From: Lachnospiraceae bacterium
GTDB taxonomy: Bacteria > Bacillota_A > Clostridia > Lachnospirales > Lachnospiraceae
Assembly: GCA_017561985.1 (NCBI GenBank)
Contig: JAFZAZ010000034.1
Span: forward strand, 22,091 to 86,090
Direction: 5' to 3'
DNA: 64,000 bases
Shown one piece after another: positions 9,746 to 16,714 of this stretch (positions within the stretch are counted from its first letter, which is position 1; each line of letters opens with the position of its first letter). The translations under genes and the position numbers were made by a program. Under the pieces are notes generated by a model. The model saw only the letters and a program-made list of their open reading frames with translations, was not told the DNA's origin and made no database searches.

Positions 9746-9774
9746 CTGTAAATACACGCGCGATATGGTATAAT
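9746..9774 (+). promoter_or_regulatory. sigma-A promoter for the FHA-SEDS/PBP operon
   Basis: A perfect TATAAT at 9769-9774 with extended -10 TGG; a weak CTGTAA (-35) at 9746-9751, spacing 17. It lies 49 bases before the start codon. Confidence 0.65.
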
Positions 9775-9823
9775 TCAAAGTCAGAAACGTATTTTTCGCG
9801 TTTCCTTTCGGGGGATTTGGCAT

Positions 9824-11638
9824 ATGCATGCATTTATCGACAGTCTCAAGACCTTTCTGGACAGCTCGCCGGAACTTGCGGAGAGCTTCTTGGTGCTGGT
9901 CCGGATACTGTTTCCTATTCTTTCCCTTCTGATCCTTTCCGGCGCGTTCGTCTCACTCTTCTCGCTGCCGAAGCAGAAGGAAGTTTTCGCACATTTCGTG
10001 CTTCCCGACCGCGGGATTTCCTTCCCGATCCACCATCTGGAATGTCTGATCGGGCGTTCCCGCTCCGCGGACATCGCGCTCTCCTCATCGACCGTATCGC
10101 GCATCCACGCCGTTGTCTCGGGAGACGGCTGCGGCAACTGGACCGTGAACGACATCGATTCCATGCAGGGCACGTTTGTGAATGACAAACAGGTCACGGA
10201 CCGTCCGGTCCCGCTTCACTTCGGTGATGAACTCCGCGTCGGCGAGATCCGGCTTACGTTCACCGGCGTCGACGCCGAGGAACAGACGACGGTGCTTCGG
10301 AAGCGCCGCGTTCGCCCGCTCCCGCCGTGGACTTCCCTTCTTCTGCTCACGATCCTACAGGTGACGCTCTGCATCCAGCTTCTGATCGCGAAAAATGCAT
10401 CCGCAGCGCACCGCATTTTCCCCGTCTTCGCTCTCTATACGCTGCTCATGTGGGCGTACTTCGTCGGCATGAAGCTCATGAAAGTGAACGGTTTCGAGCT
10501 TGAGATCATCGCGTTTTACCTGACGACATTGTGTCTCTCCGTGACGACGACATGCAACTGGACGCTGCTCCCTAAGCAGTTTCTGTCGATCGTTCTCGGC
10601 ATTCTCTTCATGTTCGTGATCGGGCGGCTGTTGCGCAACCCCGGAACCGCAAGGCGATGCCGGTGGTTCATGGCCGCGTTCGCGATCCTTTTGATGTCGA
10701 GTGCGATCCTTCTCGCCGATGCCAAAAACGGCGCGTCCAACTGGATTCACATCTTCGGCTTCAGTTTTCAGCCCTCGGAGGTCGCAAAGCTCTGCTACGT
10801 CTTCGCCGGCTCCGCTACGCTCGACCGATTATTCCGTAAGAGAAACCTCACGCTGTTCGTCGCCCTGTCGATGTTCATGATGCTGTGCCTTGCGTACATG
10901 AACGACTTCGGAACCGCAGCCGTGTTCTTTGTGACCTTCCTCGTGATCTCCTTCCTTCGTTCGGGAGACTTCGCGACGTTTGTTTTATTTTGCGCAGGAG
11001 CCGTCAGTGCAGGTGTTCTCGCATTGATTGCGAAGCCGTACATCTGGGCGCGCTTCTCGACGTGGCGCCACGCGCTTGAGTACTCCTCCGCGGAAGGCTA
11101 CCAGCAGGCGCGTACGCTTGCGGCGATCGCTTCCGGCGGCCTTCTCGGCATGGGCCCCGGAAACGGCTTTTTGAAGCGCGTCGCAGCCTCGGACACCGAC
11201 CTTGTCTTCGGCCTTCTCTGCGAGGAATGGGGGCTTCTCACGGCGGTTCTCGCGGTGCTTTGCATTCTGGTGCTCTCGGCGTTTGCGATCCGCTCCGCAA
11301 TCTCGTGCCGCTCCACGTTCTACATGATCGCCGCATGCTCCGCGACGACGATGCTCGTGTTCCAGACGGCGCTCAATGTGTTCGGCTGCACCGACCTTCT
11401 GCCGCTCACGGGCGTCACGTTCCCGTTCGTCTCCAACGGCGGTTCCTCGATGATCCTGTCCTGGGGACTACTCGCGTTCTTAAAAGCCGCCGACACGCGG
11501 CCCGGCGCCAGCTTTGTCTACCGCGCCGCGGACCTTCGCCTTCGCAGGCTCTTCCCTCGTCTCGTCGACCATCCTTCTTCGGAAAATGACGAGGATGATG
11601 AAGATGACGAAGACGGCAGAGAGGAGGCGGAAACATGA
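9824..11638 (+). CDS. FHA-domain fused to a SEDS (FtsW/RodA/SpoVE) glycosyltransferase
   Basis: 604 residues. A membrane segment (about 22-46) is followed by an FHA domain (about 65-142) with its conserved GRS (77-79), VSRIHA (91-96) and a following GTFVND loop; these residues bind phosphothreonine in known FHA domains. From about 165 to 575 a ten-span SEDS protein follows: the conserved MNDFGTAAVFF (SEDS catalytic Asp region) near 360, and the DLVFGLLCEEWGLL signature near 460. SEDS proteins polymerise peptidoglycan glycan strands with a partner class B PBP, and here such a PBP is encoded next, overlapping by 4 bases. The tail is very acidic (DEDDEDDEDDEDG). A fused phospho-sensor suggests control by a Ser/Thr kinase; none is in this window. 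FtsW and RodA cannot be separated by sequence here. Confidence 0.88.
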   Translation: MHAFIDSLKTFLDSSPELAESFLVLVRILFPILSLLILSGAFVSLFSLPKQKEVFAHFVLPDRGISFPIHHLECLIGRSRSADIALSSSTVSRIHAVVSGDGCGNWTVNDIDSMQGTFVNDKQVTDRPVPLHFGDELRVGEIRLTFTGVDAEEQTTVLRKRRVRPLPPWTSLLLLTILQVTLCIQLLIAKNASAAHRIFPVFALYTLLMWAYFVGMKLMKVNGFELEIIAFYLTTLCLSVTTTCNWTLLPKQFLSIVLGILFMFVIGRLLRNPGTARRCRWFMAAFAILLMSSAILLADAKNGASNWIHIFGFSFQPSEVAKLCYVFAGSATLDRLFRKRNLTLFVALSMFMMLCLAYMNDFGTAAVFFVTFLVISFLRSGDFATFVLFCAGAVSAGVLALIAKPYIWARFSTWRHALEYSSAEGYQQARTLAAIASGGLLGMGPGNGFLKRVAASDTDLVFGLLCEEWGLLTAVLAVLCILVLSAFAIRSAISCRSTFYMIAACSATTMLVFQTALNVFGCTDLLPLTGVTFPFVSNGGSSMILSWGLLAFLKAADTRPGASFVYRAADLRLRRLFPRLVDHPSSENDEDDEDDEDGREEAET

Positions 11639-13026
11639 GGAAAATACGTTCCCGCGCAAGCCTCTGCGTCGCTGTCCTTGCATTGTTTCTCGTCGGTCTT
11701 GCGGTACTTCTTGCCTCGTACGTGCGCAACGCCCGTACATGGTTTATGAAACCCTACAACCGCCACATTTACTCTCAGGAAAATGTGCTCATGACCGGCA
11801 CTGTGTGCGACCGAAACGGTGTCGTGCTCTCCTATGTCTCGCTCGGCCAGCGCTTCTACAATGAGGATCCCGCGATCCGGCGCGCCACGCTCCATGTCGT
11901 AGGCGATCCGTACGGAAAGATCGGTACTTCCGTTCTCGCTACCATGCGCGATTATCTCGCGGAATACGACCCTCTCGCAGGCGCATCCGCGATCACCGAC
12001 AAGGGCAACACCGTAATGCTCTCGATCGATGCCGAGGCAAACGCCGCAGCGCTCGAGGCATTATCCGGTCGAAACGGAACCGTCTGCGTGTACAACTATA
12101 AAACCGGCGAGATCCTCGTCCTGGTTTCGACGCCCGCGTACGACCCCTCGGCGATCCCCGAGGACATCGAGTCGTCCGCGGAGTACAACGGCGCGTACAT
12201 GAACCGTTTCATCCAGTCGACGGCCACCCCCGGCTCCGTGATGAAGACCGTCATCCTTCAGGCAGCCCTGGAGAAGCTCTCCGCCTCGGATGTCGACCCT
12301 TCCCTCTCCGGACCGATCACCGAATGCACATTCCGATGCACCGGCTCTGTTGAGTTTCCGGACGGTACGATCCGATGCCCGAAGGCTCACGGCGCGCAGA
12401 CGCTTCAGGAAGCATTTGCCAACTCGTGCAACTGCACATTTGCCGGATTGGCGAACCTGCTCGGCGAGGACACCGTCTCCTTGTACATTCAAAAGGCCGG
12501 CCTCACCGACTCATACAAAGTCGGAACGTTGAACACCGCATGGGGCGGATTTTCCGTAACCGGAGTCGGCCCTTACCGCCTCGGTTCCGCGGGCATCGGC
12601 CTGTACCTTGACCAGGTGAACCCGTGCAGTCTCCTCGTTTATTATGCGGCGATCGCAAACGGCGGCACCGCGGCGATCCCGAACCCTGTCTTAAACGCCG
12701 TCGACCAGAACGGAAAGACGATCTACAAGCCGAAGGTACAGATGTCCGCGACGCTCATCGAAGCCTCCACGGCAGCGCAGATACGCAAAATGCTGCTCAA
12801 CAATGTTGTCGCCACCTACGGTGCGGACCGCTTCCCCTGCACGATCGGAGCCAAGACCGGCACCGTCTCGCGCTCAAGCGGCGCCTCCGACTGCTGGTTT
12901 GCAGGCTACGTCGCCGAGGAATCGACGCCGTATGCATTTGTCGTATACATGGAGCACGGCGGCTCCGGAAGCGGCGACGCCGGCGAGGTTGCCGCAGTCG
13001 TGCTTCGCGCCCTCCTGGGAAAATGA
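11635..13026 (+). CDS. class B penicillin-binding protein (peptidoglycan transpeptidase)
   Basis: 463 residues. One N-terminal membrane span (about 10-30), then a dimerisation-like region and a transpeptidase domain. All three catalytic motifs are present: S-x-x-K as SVMK (201-204), S-x-N as SCN (264-266) and KTGT (407-410). It is shorter than E. coli PBP2 or PBP3 and has little of their N-terminal pedestal, like the PbpA partners of RodA in Gram-positives. The ATG overlaps the stop of the SEDS gene (ATGA), and GAGGAGG lies 8 bases before it, so the two are translated together. It cross-links the glycan made by the SEDS partner. Confidence 0.9.
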   Translation: MRKIRSRASLCVAVLALFLVGLAVLLASYVRNARTWFMKPYNRHIYSQENVLMTGTVCDRNGVVLSYVSLGQRFYNEDPAIRRATLHVVGDPYGKIGTSVLATMRDYLAEYDPLAGASAITDKGNTVMLSIDAEANAAALEALSGRNGTVCVYNYKTGEILVLVSTPAYDPSAIPEDIESSAEYNGAYMNRFIQSTATPGSVMKTVILQAALEKLSASDVDPSLSGPITECTFRCTGSVEFPDGTIRCPKAHGAQTLQEAFANSCNCTFAGLANLLGEDTVSLYIQKAGLTDSYKVGTLNTAWGGFSVTGVGPYRLGSAGIGLYLDQVNPCSLLVYYAAIANGGTAAIPNPVLNAVDQNGKTIYKPKVQMSATLIEASTAAQIRKMLLNNVVATYGADRFPCTIGAKTGTVSRSSGASDCWFAGYVAEESTPYAFVVYMEHGGSGSGDAGEVAAVVLRALLGK

Positions 13027-13070
13027 TCTATAATCCCGGAAAATGATCTATGCTTCCGAAGAATGATTAA
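13016..13070 (+). repeat. three imperfect 20-bp tandem units behind the PBP stop
   Basis: GGAAAATGATCTAT occurs at 13018 and 13038; a decayed third copy with GAAGAATGATT follows 20 bases later. ATGAT cores are at 13023, 13043 and 13063, a regular 20-base period. The first unit includes the PBP stop codon. Two copies carry the octamer that is common across the window. Confidence 0.55.
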
Positions 13071-13078
13071 ACCAAACA

Positions 13079-13111
13079 AAAAAAGAGCACCCGCAAAGAG
13101 TGCTCTTTTTG
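13079..13111. terminator. bidirectional Rho-independent terminator
   Basis: AAAAGAGCAC (13081-13090) pairs with GTGCTCTTTT (13100-13109), with A- and T-runs on either side, between the converging PBP and DUF3137 genes. Confidence 0.85.
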
Positions 13112-13133
13112 ATTTCATTGTTCGTATGACCGG

Positions 13134-14033
13134 TTACGCGCGGTACAGATTGCGGTCTACCAGAAGGCCGCTGATCGAGCGTGTGATGATCTCCATATCC
13201 TGCCGGATGTCCGCGAGCTGGCGGTCGAAGTTTCCGTTCTTCGGCTTCGAAGGCTCCATCGAATCGCGGTGCGTATCGATCAGCACGTGGATCTGATTCT
13301 GAACATACGCAACCATCATCTTGTACGGCAGCGTCTCGGAGAGCTGCATGAGCGACTGCATCAGACCGGGCGTGAGAAGATAAAACGCCTCGGCATCGTT
13401 CTGGCACAGGCACTGGAAGCGCTTGTTGAACGATACGTCCTCAGTCTCAAACACATGTCTGCGCTCTTCCTTGCGCGTGAAGAAGCCCTTCTTGCGCTTC
13501 GTGAAACCAAAGCCCTTCTGGATGATCTGCAGATCCGAATGGAAGTCCTTGTTCGACGTGATCATGAGCCACTGTCCCTTGAAATACTCGGTCGTCGTAG
13601 TGTTGCCTTCCGAGTCGGTCGATGTGTCGGCGATGTACACATCCGCACGCGTAAACGGCACGCCGTTGTAGGTTCCGCGGATCGTGTCCTCACTGTTGTA
13701 ATCGCTGCCGAACTGCATAATCTCAAGGCTTCTGAGATCGTTTTTCTCATAACCGGTGTCCGGCAAATACTCGAAGTTCTGGAAGAACTCGGCTGCCACA
13801 CGGTTTACGAGTGTCGTCTTGTAAAGCTCACGGTATTTGCGCCCGATCTTGTGCGAGCAAACACCGTTCATAATCAATGCGGCGATTACAAGAATGATAC
13901 CGATGAAGAAGTACCCGGATCCGAGCAAGGCGACCGTCAATGCGATACCGCCGAACGTCAGAAGCAGGCAGATGCGGTCGTTGCGTCGGATCTTTTTCGC
14001 GAGTTCCAACAGTTCGTTCATCTGTTCGTCCAT
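13134..14033 (-). CDS. DUF3137-like membrane protein (paralog 1)
   Basis: About 299 residues. I chose the ATG at 14033 because AAAGGGGG stands 8 bases before it; the open frame extends to 14114 without a better site. Two hydrophobic segments (about 20-40 and 42-58) are followed by a soluble domain with GVPFTRADVYIAD, FKGQWLMI, HVFETEDVSFNKRF and AEAFYLLTP, shared with the next gene. This resembles DUF3137, a domain of unknown function found next to LemA in many Firmicutes. It is third in the lemA-DUF3137-DUF3137 set, and the terminator at 13079-13111 lies beyond it. Function unknown. Confidence 0.75.
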   Translation of the reverse strand: MDEQMNELLELAKKIRRNDRICLLLTFGGIALTVALLGSGYFFIGIILVIAALIMNGVCSHKIGRKYRELYKTTLVNRVAAEFFQNFEYLPDTGYEKNDLRSLEIMQFGSDYNSEDTIRGTYNGVPFTRADVYIADTSTDSEGNTTTTEYFKGQWLMITSNKDFHSDLQIIQKGFGFTKRKKGFFTRKEERRHVFETEDVSFNKRFQCLCQNDAEAFYLLTPGLMQSLMQLSETLPYKMMVAYVQNQIHVLIDTHRDSMEPSKPKNGNFDRQLADIRQDMEIITRSISGLLVDRNLYRA

Positions 14034-14143
14034 CGTATTTCCCCCTTTATCATTTTCATTTTCCAATATACACGCAGGTTTCATTGCACGGCCCGCTGCG
14101 CAGAGCACTTTCACTCCGCGCAGCGCCGGTTTACCTTTTCACT

Positions 14144-15043
14144 CTACTCCACAAAAAGTTTTCTGTCAATCGCAAGTGAATCAACAATGTTGGTAATGAC
14201 CTTCAGTTCTCTTCTGGTCACTTCGATCTCATAGTCCGGATTGATGCTCTTGATGGTCGGAGGCTCCATATGGTTCTTGCCGGAGTTCAGCGCAAAATGA
14301 AGCTGGTTGTTGACGAAACCGACCATAAACTCGCAGCCGAACTCGCACTTGAGCAGCATCAGCATCTGCATCACGTGCGGCGTGAGAAGGTAGAACGCCT
14401 CGGTGTCCTCCTGGCATGTGCATTCGAACTCGTTGTTGAACGCCACATTTTCCGTTTCGAACGAATGACGGCGGTCCGCCTCCCTCGTGAAGAGTCTGCT
14501 CGTCTTCTTGAAGGCGTAGCGGAAGCCCTTCGTGCGGATCTGGAGATCGGAGATAAATCTCTTGTTGTACGTAAACGTCAGCCACGAACCGCGAAGATAC
14601 ACGATGGTGTAGCTGGATTTGCCGGACTGTACATGCTGTGCGATGTACATGTCGGCGCGGCGGAAGTTCACGCCCTTGTAAACGCCCTCGACCATGTCCT
14701 CGCTGTGGTAGCGGTTGCCGAGCATCATGATGCCCGTCGCGCGGATCTCACCGGAGTCAAAGCCTGCCTTCGGCGAATACAGATAGTTGTCAAACATTCC
14801 CTGTGCTGCGCGGTTTACGACAAATTCCTTGTACTCGTTGCGGTACAGCTTTCTCTTCTGGTAAAACAACACCCACGGCACGATGCAGAGAAATATTCCG
14901 AAGAAGATCAACATCGGATTCCCCATGGACTTCGCGCCTTTGAAGAAAAGATATAAGATAACGATGGAAACGACAACACTGACAGCCAGAAACAGCCGGA
15001 TACCGTTCTGTTTCCTCTTCAGATTCTCCCAACCGGTCATCAT
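14144..15043 (-). CDS. DUF3137-like membrane protein (paralog 2)
   Basis: 299 residues, the same length as its downstream paralog. Two N-terminal membrane spans (about 16-34 and 43-59) precede a soluble domain with GVNFRRADMYIAQ, LRGSWLTFTYNKRFISDLQI, RHSFETENVAFNNEFEC and EAFYLLTPHVMQML; each has a matching stretch in the gene at 13134-14033, so the pair looks like a tandem duplication that has since diverged. Two consecutive ATGs at 15043 and 15040 follow GAAAGGG; I took the first. It lies 109 bases after lemA. Confidence 0.75.
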   Translation of the reverse strand: MMTGWENLKRKQNGIRLFLAVSVVVSIVILYLFFKGAKSMGNPMLIFFGIFLCIVPWVLFYQKRKLYRNEYKEFVVNRAAQGMFDNYLYSPKAGFDSGEIRATGIMMLGNRYHSEDMVEGVYKGVNFRRADMYIAQHVQSGKSSYTIVYLRGSWLTFTYNKRFISDLQIRTKGFRYAFKKTSRLFTREADRRHSFETENVAFNNEFECTCQEDTEAFYLLTPHVMQMLMLLKCEFGCEFMVGFVNNQLHFALNSGKNHMEPPTIKSINPDYEIEVTRRELKVITNIVDSLAIDRKLFVE

Positions 15044-15152
15044 GTTTTAACGCCCTTTCAAATGCATTTTTCAAAGCACGTGCCGGAGATCACTCCCCGG
15101 CACGCACCGTTGTTCTTCGTTCGTGCGGCGGTTACCGCACTGTTCCCTCACA

Positions 15153-15734
15153 TCAGATCTCGATGTTTACGTTGACATCCTGGCGCTTTGCTGCCTCAGC
15201 CTCAAAGAACTCCTCTGCTCCGATGCCGCTCATGCCGGCAACGATGCTGGTCGGGAACGTAACAATCTTGCGATTCAGTGCGGATACATTGCTGTTGTAA
15301 GCTCTGCGGGCACCCTGAAGATGCTCCTCAACGTCCATGATCGCAACCTGCAGCTGACGGAAGTTCTCATTCGCATGCAGCTGCGGATAGTTCTCTGCGA
15401 GGAAGTTCAGCTCTCTCGCTGCCTGGTCCATCGCACCGGTCGCCTGATTTCTCTCTGCCATGGACATGCCCTTGCGGAGTTTCACGGCTTCGAGGATCGT
15501 CGCCTTCTCGAACGTAGCGTACGATTTCGCGACATTGACCATTTTCGTGAGCACATCATAACGCTTCGTGAGCGCCACATCAATACCGGAAATCGCTTCC
15601 TTGATCTTGACTTTCATCTGGCGCAGACCGTTCAGTGTGGAGATGTACCATACAAGGATGATAAATACAACAGCTCCGACAGCGATCAAAACGCCTTCCG
15701 TCGTCGTCATACCGAACATCAATGCTTTTGTCAT
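15153..15734 (-). CDS. lemA: LemA family membrane protein
   Basis: 193 residues. An N-terminal membrane helix (about 12-33) is followed by an extended helical domain with the LemA hallmarks: SGIDVALTKRYDVLTKMVNV (about 48-67), LNFLAENYPQLHANENFRQL (109-128) and the stretch FPTSIVAGMSGI (159-170). The family's biochemical role is not firmly known; LemA genes often sit with DUF3137 or TPM-domain genes, as here. The translation start is unusual: the only Shine-Dalgarno, AAAGGAGG, lies about 36 bases upstream, with a hairpin between it and the ATG (separate entry). Confidence 0.9.
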   Translation of the reverse strand: MTKALMFGMTTTEGVLIAVGAVVFIILVWYISTLNGLRQMKVKIKEAISGIDVALTKRYDVLTKMVNVAKSYATFEKATILEAVKLRKGMSMAERNQATGAMDQAARELNFLAENYPQLHANENFRQLQVAIMDVEEHLQGARRAYNSNVSALNRKIVTFPTSIVAGMSGIGAEEFFEAEAAKRQDVNVNIEI

Positions 15735-15744
15735 GTTTTTGTTT

Positions 15745-15779
15745 CGTACGCAGGTCCTGCTGCGTACGTTCCTCCTTTT
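15745..15779 (-). promoter_or_regulatory. Shine-Dalgarno and hairpin in the lemA leader
   Basis: On the minus strand AAAGGAGG (15778-15771) is followed by a perfect 9-base inverted repeat (arms 15768-15760 and 15753-15745, six-base loop), then ten A-rich bases and the ATG at 15734. Folding the hairpin would bring the Shine-Dalgarno to about 12 bases from the ATG; unfolded it is far too distant. No in-frame ATG, GTG or TTG lies nearer the Shine-Dalgarno. Confidence 0.6.
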
Positions 15780-15790
15780 AAATTTTCATC

Positions 15791-15819
15791 AGTATAGCAT
15801 ATGTAAGTGATATTTACCA
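15791..15819 (-). promoter_or_regulatory. promoter for lemA
   Basis: Extended -10 TGCTATACT on the minus strand (TATACT at 15796-15791), with a weak TGGTAA 17 bases upstream (15819-15814). Confidence 0.5.
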
Positions 15820-15857
15820 TACTTTTGGAGGCGATTTAACAAATAATTAACAATTTT

Positions 15858-15892
15858 GCCCGCGCCCTCCTTTTATAGGGAAAAGCGCGGGC
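15858..15892 (-). terminator. GC-rich hairpin after the ABC ATPase gene
   Basis: GCCCGCGC (15858-15865) pairs with GCGCGGGC (15885-15892) around a 19-base loop. On the minus strand it follows the ABC ATPase stop and is followed by AAAATTGTT, so the T-run is poor and termination may be weak. Confidence 0.5.
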
Positions 15893-15907
15893 GATTGCGG
15901 TACTGTA

Positions 15908-16639
15908 TCAGCCTGCGATTCGGCTGCTTTTCTGCTCGATCGTACCGCCGTCGGCGGCAAGCTGCTCTACGGACTCGATCCGTCCGTCACGCACGCGCAC
16001 AAGTTTCGTGCCGTAACGGGCGGCCTCCTCCGAGTGCGTAACCTGGACAATTGTCTTTCCGTACTTCCAGTTGATGTCGCGGAACAGCTCCATGATTCTG
16101 GTTCCGGTCTTCGAGTCGAGGTTTCCGATCGGCTCGTCGAGGAAGAGGATGTCCGGGTCAAACACAAGCGCTCTCGCAATCGCGACGCGCTGCTGCTGGC
16201 CGCCGGAAAGCTCGCGGGGTGTGAGCTTTCTCTTGTCCTTCATACCGATGATATCAAGAACCTCTTCGATGCGGGAAGCATACGCAGAGCGCTTCTTGCC
16301 CGCGATCATAAGAGGAAGTGCGATGTTGTCCTCCACGCTTAAGTTGGGAACCAGGTTGTAGAACTGGAACACGAAGCCGATCTTCGTGTTTCGCATCTCG
16401 CAAAGCTTCTTCTCGCTCAGTTTGCTGAGGTCGGTGTTGTTGATGCACACAGTCCCGGAGGTGGGCTGGTCAAGACCGCCCAGGAGGTACAGAAGTGTGG
16501 ATTTGCCGCAGCCCGAAGGTCCCATGATCGAGACGAACTCGCCCTGCTCCACGTTCAGATTGATGTCCTTCAGGATTTTCGAGATCTCTCTTCCGTTTGT
16601 AAAATCCTTGTTCAGATTGGTAATTGTGATAGCGCTCAT
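15908..16639 (-). CDS. ABC transporter ATP-binding protein (MacB/LolD type)
   Basis: 243 residues. Walker A GPSGCGKST (about 40-48), Q-loop VFQFYNL, signature LSGGQQQRVAIARAL (about 143-157), Walker B DPDILFLDEPIGNLD (about 161-175) and the H-loop THSEE. The NLNVEQGEFVSIMGPSG region and length match the MacB/LolD/FtsE group, whose ATPases drive FtsX-fold permeases by mechanotransmission rather than classical import. GGAGAG stands 9 bases before the ATG. It lies 75 bases upstream of nothing else in the set; the permease gene precedes it on the same strand by 75 bases, so they form one exporter. Confidence 0.9.
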   Translation of the reverse strand: MSAITITNLNKDFTNGREISKILKDINLNVEQGEFVSIMGPSGCGKSTLLYLLGGLDQPTSGTVCINNTDLSKLSEKKLCEMRNTKIGFVFQFYNLVPNLSVEDNIALPLMIAGKKRSAYASRIEEVLDIIGMKDKRKLTPRELSGGQQQRVAIARALVFDPDILFLDEPIGNLDSKTGTRIMELFRDINWKYGKTIVQVTHSEEAARYGTKLVRVRDGRIESVEQLAADGGTIEQKSSRIAG

Positions 16640-16714
16640 AGTATTACTCTCCGTTTCTTTTATTTTTCGAAAAATGTGTATCTCTAACGGTTTGTTACCG
16701 TTGTAAAGCAGGAA

